From Nanobdellota archaeon (GTDB lineage Archaea; Aenigmatarchaeota; Aenigmatarchaeia; QMZP01), in the NCBI GenBank assembly GCA_018818465.1, contig JAHIRU010000078.1, positions 1-15,222 of the forward strand: DNA of 15,222 nt, in the 5' to 3' direction. Shown one piece after another: positions 7,148 to 13,634 of this stretch. How positions within the stretch are numbered: the stretch's first letter is position 1; each line of letters opens with the position of its first letter. Below the pieces are notes generated by a model. The model searched no databases. It was not told the origin of the DNA and worked only from the letters and a program-made list of their open reading frames with translations. The position numbers and the translations under genes were made by a program.

Positions 7148-7170
7148 CTTTTTAAACTTATATTGTTTCA
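7148..7170 (-). promoter_or_regulatory. Promoter of the membrane regulator with an adjacent ATTGTTTCA site
   Basis: Read on the minus strand, TTTAAAAAG (7148-7156) is centred about 25 nt before the ATG at 7127, and no Shine-Dalgarno is seen, so the transcript is probably leaderless. One copy of TGAAACAAT (7162-7170) sits immediately upstream of the TATA box. Two more copies (7097-7105 and 7118-7126) lie at the start of the coding sequence. This is a plausible place for autoregulation. Confidence 0.5.
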
Positions 7171-7216
7171 CCCAGATTTTTGGATTAAATCTAATCTCCT
7201 ATTATATTGAATTAGA

Positions 7217-7275
7217 GTCTCATCTCATATTGCAATGGATGAGAGATGTCTCTTGCTCTCCGATATTGGAGACAA
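7217..7275. repeat. Interspersed 59-nt repeat, intergenic copy
   Basis: This segment aligns without gaps to 11805-11863 inside glmS: 44 of 59 positions match by hand count. Identical blocks are GTCTCATCTC at the left end, ATGAGAGATG in the middle, CTCTTG, and TTGGAGACAA at the right end; two loop-like stretches differ. The ends carry the inverted pair GTCTC/GAGAC. Inside, CATCTC can pair with GAGATG and TCTCC with GGAGA, so the unit can fold into hairpins. It lies between the S-layer and membrane-regulator genes. Confidence 0.6.
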
Positions 7276-7344
7276 TAATACCTCTTATTCTATTATATTG
7301 GAGATAAGACCTTTTGAAGAAGTCAGGAGACTCGAAAAGGTTTA

Positions 7345-7378
7345 ATTGTTTCACTTTTTGAAACAATTGATTGTTTCA
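7345..7378. promoter_or_regulatory. Triple TGAAACAAT operator-like cluster
   Basis: Three exact 9-bp half-sites alternate in orientation: ATTGTTTCA (7345-7353), TGAAACAAT (7359-7367) and ATTGTTTCA (7370-7378), separated by 5 and 2 nt. Adjacent pairs form perfect inverted repeats. The cluster lies about 220 nt upstream of the membrane regulator's start codon and past the S-layer stop codon. It looks like a dimer-binding array; the binding protein is not known, and the adjacent regulator is the obvious candidate. Confidence 0.5.
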
Positions 7379-7395
7379 TAGAAATAAGGTAAGGA

Positions 7396-7416
7396 TGTGT
7401 GGGACGAACCCACACA
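7396..7416 (-). terminator. 3' hairpin of the S-layer transcript
   Basis: TGTGTGGG (7396-7403) and CCCACACA (7409-7416) form a perfect 8-bp GC-rich stem around a 5-nt loop, about 40 nt after the S-layer stop codon in the direction of transcription. No strong U-tract follows, so it may protect or define the mRNA 3' end rather than act as a classic terminator. Confidence 0.5.
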
Positions 7417-7457
7417 CATTAAATTTTATGTATTATTTTTTTGAAGCGTTATCTTCT

Positions 7458-10136
7458 TTATGCTGAGTAGTCAAGTGTACCCTTCATTACCTTTGCGGCA
7501 AGGTTTCTTGTGTCTGCTGCTGTCCAACCTGCTACGACCAATGCTGTTTGTCCAGATTCAAATGCGTTTGTGTATTCCTTTATTACGCCTGTTTTGTATG
7601 TGTTGTAGAAGTTGTCGCATGTTATACCATCGTCTGCCATCAAGGTTTTTACCAAATCGTTTACGCATGGTCCACCGATTAATATCAAATCGCTGGCCAA
7701 TGTGCTTGTGCTCACTTCAGTGTCGAACTTGGCTACAGGCTGGTCTATCTTTACAACAGCTTCGTATGCTCCACCTGTTGATGTTGTGCTGAATGATGGA
7801 TCAGCTCCGAATGCTACTGTTGATATTGCCTGCTCGTTTGGGTACTTTATTGTTATGACGCCCTGGTTGTCGCTGTCGTACTTCAAGTATGTACCGTATG
7901 GTACTGTTACATACTCTGTTATGCTTGCATCAGTTGTCTGTGTTGCTGAGTCATAGCCGTTTGTGAACTGCGGTGTATCCAATGCAGCGTAGCTGTTGCT
8001 GTCTGCATTCACGCCAATTACTATAGCGCCCCTGTCTGTTGTCGTGTTGTCAAGCTCTTCAAGGACCAATACAGCAATGCCTGTTGGGTTGTCTGTTCCT
8101 TCTATGTATTTTTCTGGTAGCTGGATAGCCCTCAGGTTCACGTAACCTGTACATCCACCAGATTCTGATGTTATATTGTAGTCCAGCAAACCTACAGTTA
8201 CATTCAAATGAACCATACCTTCTGCAACTGACTGGTTCACACCGTTTGCATACAATCTCGATGTGTTGGCTACAGTGTTGTTCCACCAAGACAAGTTCAA
8301 GTCGCCTGTCGGCAATTCCAGTGTAACGTTTGCTCCGTCTGCTGTGAAGTTGAATACGTATTTTGTCTGGGTATCCATTTCTACCCAAGTATCTGTAATC
8401 CATGGCGTGTAAGCTGATGTATTGTCCAAAATCACCCTATCAACTAGTGCTACATATTCACCGTTCTTTCCTCTTATTGTTGGCCATATTGTGAACTTTG
8501 AACCTGCGTCTATGTTTAGAACGCCTAGTCCAGCGCCAGTGCCCCATGTGAATACCATTTCATTTCCTGCTGTCAGGTTCCTTGTATTGTATGTCTGGCC
8601 GTCTATGTAGAACGTTGCGTTGTAGTAGTCTGGTGTGGCCATGTTCACAGTCTTTACGTCACCTGAAAATACGTCTGTCAATGATAAGGTTGCGGTTGTT
8701 GAGCCAAGGCTGCTTATACTGCTCAACTGGAATAGGTGTCCAAAATCAGACCTTTGTTCAGGCGCCAATATCACATAGTCGTTCTCTCTTACTGGCTGGC
8801 CCTCAGCTATAACATATGTTCTTGTGCTGCTTGCGTTAAGGTCAACTTGCCAAGTGCCTGTTGCTGTGAAAGCGAATGTCATCAGTTTTTCATTTCCTCT
8901 ATAGTCGGTCATTGACAAAGTGGCTCCTGTTGTGCCAGAGTTGTCTATTGTTATTGTATCCCTGTCTGCGCTGTCCAATGCCGGGTTCAAGCCGTTGTAT
9001 GCTACTTTAAATGAGCCGAATATTGGGTCAGTGAAGTAGCTTCCAGCTTTTATGTCGTCGTTTGTTGAATCAGCTGCTGCTACGGATATCACTATCTTTG
9101 AAACACCTGAGTCATCACCAATGATATCCACATACGTTCCGTCTATGTTTGTGTTGGATGTACCAACCTTTACTTTTTGCGAATCTTGAAGTGTTACTTT
9201 GCTTGAACCAAGCACAACTTCCATCTTGGATATGCCTGATTCCTTTGCAGTGTACATCACGTCTTTGACATATACGTCTATGCTTCCCTGGTCGCCGCTT
9301 ATTGTGTATGTGACACCTTCAGTCACAGACTTTCCCTTTCCATCTACTGTTATGCGGCCTGTTGTTGCGCCTTCTACAAGGTCTACTGTAATATCGTGCA
9401 TGACTCCGCCAACACTCACTTCTGCAGTCTCGCCTTCATCAACTGTTGTTGATCCTGATCCTCCAAGCAATTCCAATTTGTTAACAGTGGCTGTAGCAGA
9501 GCTTCTTGAGCTAGTTCCTATAGTGTAATCTACGCCGAATAAAGTCATTTCTCCACCCTGTACATCTGCATGCGACAGATTCAAAACCTTGTTGAACACG
9601 ATTGTCAGATTGTACAACGGTGTTGAAAAACTTGATCCTATGTCTACGTGCGATACGGGATCGTCGTAGTCACCACCGCTTGTTCCAAAAGTTGTGGTCC
9701 TTGTTCCAAGCTCTATGTAGTGGTCGTATGTGTAAGGTCCGCCGGACCAGTCTACTGTTGCAGTTCCTTGTGCAAGGATTGTCGGCAAATCAGATATAGT
9801 CAGTGTTGACTTTGCCCTGTTGAGCTCGCTTCCAAAGTACAAAAACTTGCTTGATGAGGCAACATCGGCACCGCCTGAAACTCCTACTGTGCTTGTAGAA
9901 GTGCATGCTCCTGCTGTTGTTGCATAACCTGCAATTGCTACGCCTATGTCAGCTGCTCCGATAACGTCTGATACCTGTGCGTCTGAACCAACTACAATCA
10001 TAGGTGATGTTAATTGAGATCCAGAAGTTGTTACATAGTCACCTAATCCTGGGTTAGCAAATCCGCCAGCAACTAACAAGGTAGTTCCTGCTAATAGTGC
10101 AGATAAACCACCTGCCATTAATCTTTTAATTTTCAT
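7458..10136 (-). CDS. S-layer protein
   Basis: An 892-residue secreted protein that probably forms the surface lattice. Residues 1-27 are a signal peptide (KIKR, then a hydrophobic stretch ending GGFAN). They are followed by the archaeal S-layer N-terminal domain typical of Methanocaldococcus-like and DPANN S-layer proteins (GDYVTTSG...MIVVGSDAQVSDVIGAADIGVAIAGYAT). The middle consists of Thr/Ser/Asp-rich beta-domains. The C-terminal domain carries the matching S-layer motif (LILIGGPCVNDLV...TALVVAGWTAADTRNLAAKVMKG), near which two of its few cysteines lie. I count 15 N-X-S/T sequons, mostly in the middle and second half, so heavy N-glycosylation is likely. A strong GGAGGG (10143-10148) precedes the start by 6 nt. 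The gene is visibly richer in G and C than its neighbours and uses different codons, as expected for very high expression. No TGAAACAAT copy occurs in its 2.7 kb. Confidence 0.92.
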   Translation of the reverse strand: MKIKRLMAGGLSALLAGTTLLVAGGFANPGLGDYVTTSGSQLTSPMIVVGSDAQVSDVIGAADIGVAIAGYATTAGACTSTSTVGVSGGADVASSSKFLYFGSELNRAKSTLTISDLPTILAQGTATVDWSGGPYTYDHYIELGTRTTTFGTSGGDYDDPVSHVDIGSSFSTPLYNLTIVFNKVLNLSHADVQGGEMTLFGVDYTIGTSSRSSATATVNKLELLGGSGSTTVDEGETAEVSVGGVMHDITVDLVEGATTGRITVDGKGKSVTEGVTYTISGDQGSIDVYVKDVMYTAKESGISKMEVVLGSSKVTLQDSQKVKVGTSNTNIDGTYVDIIGDDSGVSKIVISVAAADSTNDDIKAGSYFTDPIFGSFKVAYNGLNPALDSADRDTITIDNSGTTGATLSMTDYRGNEKLMTFAFTATGTWQVDLNASSTRTYVIAEGQPVRENDYVILAPEQRSDFGHLFQLSSISSLGSTTATLSLTDVFSGDVKTVNMATPDYYNATFYIDGQTYNTRNLTAGNEMVFTWGTGAGLGVLNIDAGSKFTIWPTIRGKNGEYVALVDRVILDNTSAYTPWITDTWVEMDTQTKYVFNFTADGANVTLELPTGDLNLSWWNNTVANTSRLYANGVNQSVAEGMVHLNVTVGLLDYNITSESGGCTGYVNLRAIQLPEKYIEGTDNPTGIAVLVLEELDNTTTDRGAIVIGVNADSNSYAALDTPQFTNGYDSATQTTDASITEYVTVPYGTYLKYDSDNQGVITIKYPNEQAISTVAFGADPSFSTTSTGGAYEAVVKIDQPVAKFDTEVSTSTLASDLILIGGPCVNDLVKTLMADDGITCDNFYNTYKTGVIKEYTNAFESGQTALVVAGWTAADTRNLAAKVMKGTLDYSA

Positions 10137-10142
10137 TTATTT

Positions 10143-10257
10143 CCCTCCTTTATGGAATTTAGATAATCCCTCTATACGAGAGACCTATCTTGTTTTGTTC
10201 CTTCGTAAAGGAAAACAAGATAAACATCAATCTGAATAAACAGACAATGCTTTATAC
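10143..10257 (-). promoter_or_regulatory. S-layer promoter and structured 5' leader
   Basis: Read on the minus strand, a TATA box GTATAAA (10251-10257) predicts a transcript start near 10228 and a leader of about 90 nt. Almost at its 5' end is a strong hairpin (10186-10222): TATCTTGTTTT pairs with AAAACAAGATA, continued by CCTT/AAGG after a 3-nt bulge. The leader ends in the strong ribosome binding site GGAGGG (10143-10148). This differs from the leaderless genes around it. A 5'-terminal hairpin could stabilise an abundant mRNA. Confidence 0.55.
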
Positions 10258-10289
10258 TCCTTGGTTCAAATGCCTATATTAAAACACCG

Positions 10290-10314
10290 TGAAACAGTTA
10301 CTGAAACTGTTTCA
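10290..10314. promoter_or_regulatory. Operator-like inverted repeat upstream of the S-layer TATA box
   Basis: TGAAACAG (10290-10297) and CTGTTTCA (10307-10314) are perfect 8-bp inverted arms. A central TGAAAC (10302-10307) adds a nested palindrome, TGAAAC-T-GTTTCA. The site lies about 33 nt upstream of the S-layer TATA box. Each outer arm differs by one base from the TGAAACAAT sites near the membrane regulator, so it may bind the same protein. Confidence 0.45.
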
Positions 10315-10436
10315 AAAGGATTATCTAGTCTTTTATACAAAAAAGGAGATTAAAAAAACAATAAAAATGTTTCTAAACACTAAAAATGTATTATTTAACT
10401 AAATTAAACATTTTTAGACCTTTATTAAAAAACGTC

Positions 10437-10526
10437 TTTATATAGGGTAGTTACTTATATATTTTATCTAATTATTATGAAGTTATTAAAACCTTTTAGA
10501 GCTAACGCTTCTACAAAAGGTTTTAA
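10437..10526 (+). promoter_or_regulatory. glmS promoter and leader hairpin
   Basis: TTTATATA (10437-10444) predicts a start near 10466; a second TATA-like element (10454-10465) would place it near 10485. The leader holds a perfect 12-bp inverted repeat, TTAAAACCTTTT (10486-10497) with AAAAGGTTTTAA (10515-10526). The 17-nt loop can pair further (AGAGC with GCTTCT, one bulge). The stem is followed by an A-rich stretch rather than a T-run, so it looks more like a regulatory or stabilising leader than a terminator. No similarity to the bacterial glmS ribozyme was noticed. Confidence 0.45.
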
Positions 10527-10556
10527 CTAAAAACTCAAGAAAATATTGTGGTATTA

Positions 10557-12389
10557 ATGTGCGGAATAGTTGGTTATTTGGGAAATGAAGAGACATCTTC
10601 TATACTATTTGAATCTCTGAAACGTCTTGAATATAGAGGCTATGATAGTTTTGGTTTTGCAACTATCCACGATAACAAGCTTTGGATAACTAAAGATAAG
10701 GGAAAAATAAGCGATGTAGTTCAAATAAAACTTCCAGGATCTATTGGAATCTCTCATACAAGATGGTCAACGCATGGCCCGCCTTCTAAAATAAATGCCC
10801 ATCCGCATACTGATTGTAAAAATCGAATAGCTCTAGTTCATAATGGCATAATTGCTAACTACCTGTCTCTTCGCAACAAGCTAAAGGAAAGGGGCCACAT
10901 CTTCAAATCAGAAACAGATACAGAAGTTTTGGTACATTTAATTGAGGAATACTATAAGCCAGAGGATGGAGTAAAATTGGAGGATGCTGTTTCAAGTGCA
11001 TTGAATGCAGTAGAAGGAACTTATGCAATAACTGTTATCTCCGCATTGGAGAAAAAGATAGTCGGTGCAAGAAAAGAATCGCCTCTTGTTTTAGGCATAG
11101 GAAACTCCTGCTTCTATCTGGGGTCTGATATCAGTTCCTTTCTTCCATACACCAATAAAACAATTCCATTGGATGATTTTGAGATGGTTGTTATAGAACC
11201 AGAATCATACAAGATAACAGATTTCAAAACAGGCCTTCTGAAGGATAAAAAAATAACAAAAATAGAATGGAACCAAAAAGAGAGCAGTAAAGAAGGTTTT
11301 GATCATTTCATGTTAAAGGAAATATTTGAACAGCCGCAGATCCTTAAAATAGCGCTTAATATATGCGAAGAGGAAATATCAAAACTAGCAGAAACTATCA
11401 AAGAAGCAGATAACGTGTATATAACTGCTACAGGCACATCGCTTCACGCAGCAATGACAAGCGAATATTGGTTTTCAAAGCTTGCCAAATTACCTGTCAG
11501 AGTTGTTGATTCATCCGAGTTTGAAGAAAAAGCTGTTTTAGATGAGAAAACATTGGTAATAGGCGTAACACAATCCGGTGAAACCTATGATACGTTAAGA
11601 GCAATGAATTATGCAAAGAAAAATAATTGCAAATTAGCTTCTATAGTAAACATACCCAGTTCAACTGCAACACGAATATCCGATATAACAATACTTCAAG
11701 GTTCTGGCATGGAGATAGGAGTTGCTGCAACAAAAACCTTTACAACCCAGCTTATGATTTTATTACGCTTGGCATTAAAGCTTGCAAAAAATAATGGTGA
11801 AACTGTCTCATCTCCCACTATGAAGAATGAGAGATGCCTCTTGTCCAAAGATGTTGGAGACAAGATTTCAGAAATAGAGGAACAGTTAAAAAACGTACCC
11901 AGATATATTGAAGAAGCTCTAACACAAAAAGAAAAAATAAAATCCATTACAGAGAAGTATTGTATTAATGTTAAGAATTTCCTTTATATCGGCAAAGGAA
12001 TAAATTATCCAACTGCTCTTGAAGGGGCTCTGAAATTCAAAGAAATAACCTATCATCATGCTGAAGGAATGCCAGCAGGATTCCTTAAACATGGAACAAT
12101 TTCATTGATATCTGATGATATGTACACAATAGCCTTTGTCCCGCGCGATGACAGAAAAATATTAAGCAACGTGGAAGAGATAAAATCACGTGGTGGAAAG
12201 ATTATAGGAATTGTTTCAGGCACTGCGAAGCATTTTGATGAAACAATTAATGTTCCAAGGGTCAGTGATATTGTTTCACCGCTGGTATTTGCGCCGGCTT
12301 ATCAGTTGCTAGCCTACTATACAGCAGTTGCATTAGGTAGAGACATAGATCAGCCAAGGCATCTTGCCAAAACTGTTACTGTAGAATAA
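10557..12389 (+). CDS. glmS: Glutamine--fructose-6-phosphate aminotransferase (GlmS)
   Basis: Makes glucosamine-6-phosphate from fructose-6-phosphate and glutamine, the entry step to UDP-GlcNAc. The class-II glutaminase domain (2-230) starts with the nucleophile Cys2 in MCGIVGYLG and carries EYRGYDS, HTRWSTHG (67-74) and LVHNGIIANY (93-102). The first SIS domain (about 285-410) has ATGTSLHAA, TQSGETYDT and ATKTFTTQ. The second (about 472-600) has YIGKGINYPTALEGALKFKE and HAEGMPAGFLKHG. It ends PRHLAKTVTVE. A GTG three codons earlier was rejected because Cys2 must follow the initiator Met. Residues 417-436, in the linker between the SIS domains, are encoded by the 59-nt repeat and look like an insertion relative to usual GlmS proteins. 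It diverges from the S-layer gene; the glmU-like gene follows 30 nt later. Confidence 0.96.
   Translation: MCGIVGYLGNEETSSILFESLKRLEYRGYDSFGFATIHDNKLWITKDKGKISDVVQIKLPGSIGISHTRWSTHGPPSKINAHPHTDCKNRIALVHNGIIANYLSLRNKLKERGHIFKSETDTEVLVHLIEEYYKPEDGVKLEDAVSSALNAVEGTYAITVISALEKKIVGARKESPLVLGIGNSCFYLGSDISSFLPYTNKTIPLDDFEMVVIEPESYKITDFKTGLLKDKKITKIEWNQKESSKEGFDHFMLKEIFEQPQILKIALNICEEEISKLAETIKEADNVYITATGTSLHAAMTSEYWFSKLAKLPVRVVDSSEFEEKAVLDEKTLVIGVTQSGETYDTLRAMNYAKKNNCKLASIVNIPSSTATRISDITILQGSGMEIGVAATKTFTTQLMILLRLALKLAKNNGETVSSPTMKNERCLLSKDVGDKISEIEEQLKNVPRYIEEALTQKEKIKSITEKYCINVKNFLYIGKGINYPTALEGALKFKEITYHHAEGMPAGFLKHGTISLISDDMYTIAFVPRDDRKILSNVEEIKSRGGKIIGIVSGTAKHFDETINVPRVSDIVSPLVFAPAYQLLAYYTAVALGRDIDQPRHLAKTVTVE
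11805..11863 (+). repeat. Interspersed 59-nt repeat, copy inside glmS
   Basis: Second copy of the repeat at 7217-7275, in the same orientation on the plus strand, with 44 of 59 matches and no gaps. It is read in frame with the first base of codon 417 as its first base and encodes VSSPTMKNERCLLSKDVGDK. This falls in the linker between the two SIS domains, where length change should be tolerated. Inside it, CTTGTC/GACAAG and TCCAA/TTGGA can pair. Confidence 0.6.
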
Positions 12390-12390
12390 G

Positions 12391-12416
12391 AATTTAAAAT
12401 AAAAATTTAAGATGAT
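12391..12416 (+). promoter_or_regulatory. Possible internal promoter and RBS before the glmU-like gene
   Basis: AATTTAAAATA (12391-12401) is TATA-like and centred about 24 nt before the ATG at 12420, so the gene may also be transcribed on its own. GATGAT (12411-12416) could alternatively serve as a weak ribosome binding site on a glmS-glmU message. The sequence does not decide between them. Confidence 0.35.
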
Positions 12417-12419
12417 ACT

Positions 12420-13628
12420 ATGCAAAGTGTGATATTAGCTGCAGGGAAGTCAACAAGAACATATCCTTTAACACTCAACAAACCAAAGGTACTTCTACCT
12501 ATAGCCAATAAACCGCTTCTTCAGCACAATCTGGAACAATTGAAACAATTGAAACAATTAGGTAATGTAACAGAGATAATAATTGTTGTTGGTTTCGAGA
12601 AAGAACAGATAATGAAACAATTCGGAAACAGTTTTGATGGAATTCCAATAAGGTATGTTGAACAGAAAGAGCAATTGGGTACAGCGCATGCATTGATTCA
12701 AGCAAAGGAGTATATCTCTGATAGTTTCATTGTAATGAATGGAGACGATCTTTATTCTCATAATGACATGGAAAGATGCATCAAATCTTTTGAAAAGCAT
12801 GATGCCTGTGTTCTTGCGCAACAAGCAGACAATCCTGAGAGGTTTGGTGTATACATAACAGACAATGGCTTGGTTAAAGATATTGTTGAGAAACCAAAAA
12901 CATTTGTTTCAAATCTCATAAATGTAGGTTTTTATATTCTGAATAAAAGCGCTCTTGACATTAAGATCGATCGCTCACCCAGAGGAGAATATGAAATAAC
13001 AGATATAATAAAAAAACTTGCAGAGAATGGTAAAGTTTACTGTGAAACAGTTAAAGATTATTGGATACCTGTTGGATATCCATGGAATTTGCTGGATGCA
13101 AATGCACATCTTCTCAAATATATTGAAAATGATATACAGGGCGAAGTTGAATCCAATGCAACAATAAAAGGCAATGTGAAAATAGGTAAAGGAACTCTTG
13201 TAAAAAATGGAGCATACATTGAAGGACCTGTTGTCATAGGCGAGAAGTGTAATATAGGACCTAATTGTTTCATCCGCGAAAACACTACCATAGGAAACAA
13301 CTGCAAGATTGGAAACGGTGTTGAAATTAAGAATTCTATTATAATGAACAATGTTGCTGTTTGCCATCTTTCATACATTGGAGATTCTGTAATAGGCAAT
13401 AATGTCAATATAGGTGCAGGTAATGTAACTGCAAACCTTCGTCATGATAACAAAAATGTAAAAACTCCTGTAGGAGATGATGTGATTGATAGCGGTAGGC
13501 GCAAGCTTGGAGCTGTTATAGCAGAAGGAGTTCATACGGGAATAAACACAACAATCTATCCGGGCCGTAAGATATGGCCAAATAAAACAACAATGCCTGG
13601 AGAGATAGTAAAGTCTGATATTAAATAA
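12420..13628 (+). CDS. glmU: Bifunctional GlmU-like sugar-1-phosphate nucleotidylyltransferase/acetyltransferase
   Basis: A 402-residue two-domain enzyme probably making UDP-GlcNAc from glucosamine-1-phosphate (acetylation, then uridylyl transfer). The N-terminal nucleotidyltransferase (1-235) opens with VILAAGKSTRTYPLT and KPKVLLPIANKPLL and has QLGTAHAL (85-92), VMNGDD (105-110) and VEKPK (156-160). The C-terminal left-handed beta-helix (about 245-390) shows hexapeptide repeats (IGEKCNIGPNCFIRENTTIGNNCKIG) and a GlmU-like CHLSYIGDSVIG, where His316 would be the catalytic base, then NVTANLRHDNKN. Related archaeal enzymes include Sulfolobus ST0452. A 3-fold 9-nt repeat encodes EQLKQLKQL at 39-47 and looks like a small expansion. 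It lies next to glmS; together they supply amino sugars for the surface glycans. Glucose-1-phosphate thymidylyltransferase activity is a possible alternative or addition. Confidence 0.9.
   Translation: MQSVILAAGKSTRTYPLTLNKPKVLLPIANKPLLQHNLEQLKQLKQLGNVTEIIIVVGFEKEQIMKQFGNSFDGIPIRYVEQKEQLGTAHALIQAKEYISDSFIVMNGDDLYSHNDMERCIKSFEKHDACVLAQQADNPERFGVYITDNGLVKDIVEKPKTFVSNLINVGFYILNKSALDIKIDRSPRGEYEITDIIKKLAENGKVYCETVKDYWIPVGYPWNLLDANAHLLKYIENDIQGEVESNATIKGNVKIGKGTLVKNGAYIEGPVVIGEKCNIGPNCFIRENTTIGNNCKIGNGVEIKNSIIMNNVAVCHLSYIGDSVIGNNVNIGAGNVTANLRHDNKNVKTPVGDDVIDSGRRKLGAVIAEGVHTGINTTIYPGRKIWPNKTTMPGEIVKSDIK
12534..12560 (+). repeat. Threefold 9-nt tandem repeat in the glmU-like gene
   Basis: Three tandem units of GAACAATTG/AAACAATTG/AAACAATTA encode EQL-KQL-KQL at residues 39-47. 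The repeat contains two adjacent exact copies of TGAAACAAT (12541-12549 and 12550-12558). It falls in the helix before TEIIIVVG, where related enzymes usually have a shorter stretch. Confidence 0.7.
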
Positions 13629-13634
13629 AAAACA

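Larger units (their letters stand above)
7128..7457. other. 330-bp intergenic region between the S-layer gene and the membrane regulator
   Basis: No gene is supported here. From the S-layer end it holds a GC-rich hairpin (7396-7416), a cluster of three ATTGTTTCA half-sites (7345-7378), an inverted pair ACCTTTT/AAAAGGT (7309-7315 with 7335-7341, with AGTC/GACT inside) and the 59-nt repeat (7217-7275). The 59-nt repeat lies between two copies of CTATTATATTG (7199-7209 and 7290-7300), with ATCTCC and GGAGAT at their outer sides. The promoter of the regulator completes the region. This is an unusually dense set of symmetric elements. Confidence 0.5.
10137..10556. other. 420-bp divergent control region between the S-layer gene and glmS
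   Basis: No protein gene is firmly supported. The S-layer half holds the leader hairpin, TATA box and operator described separately. Between 10320 and 10436 is an AT-rich stretch with a perfect 10-bp inverted repeat, CTAAAAATGT (10380-10389) with ACATTTTTAG (10408-10417). A further AAAAATGTTT lies just before it. The glmS half has TATA-like sequences at 10437-10444 and 10454-10465 and a leader hairpin. A 17-codon reading frame (ATG at 10477, stop TAA 10528-10530, peptide MKLLKPFRANASTKGFN) overlaps that hairpin and could be a leader peptide; the support for it is weak. Confidence 0.45.

Noticed and set aside
7119..7307. A 62-codon plus-strand frame between the regulator and S-layer genes
   Set aside because: It runs through the promoter and the 59-nt repeat, has no plausible promoter, and looks like random translation.
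7460..9799. Several antisense frames of 60-115 codons within the S-layer gene
   Set aside because: They are products of the less AT-rich coding sequence on the other strand and show no domain or start signals.
10548..10556. GTG start three codons upstream for glmS
   Set aside because: The catalytic cysteine must directly follow the initiator methionine, so the ATG at 10557 is required.
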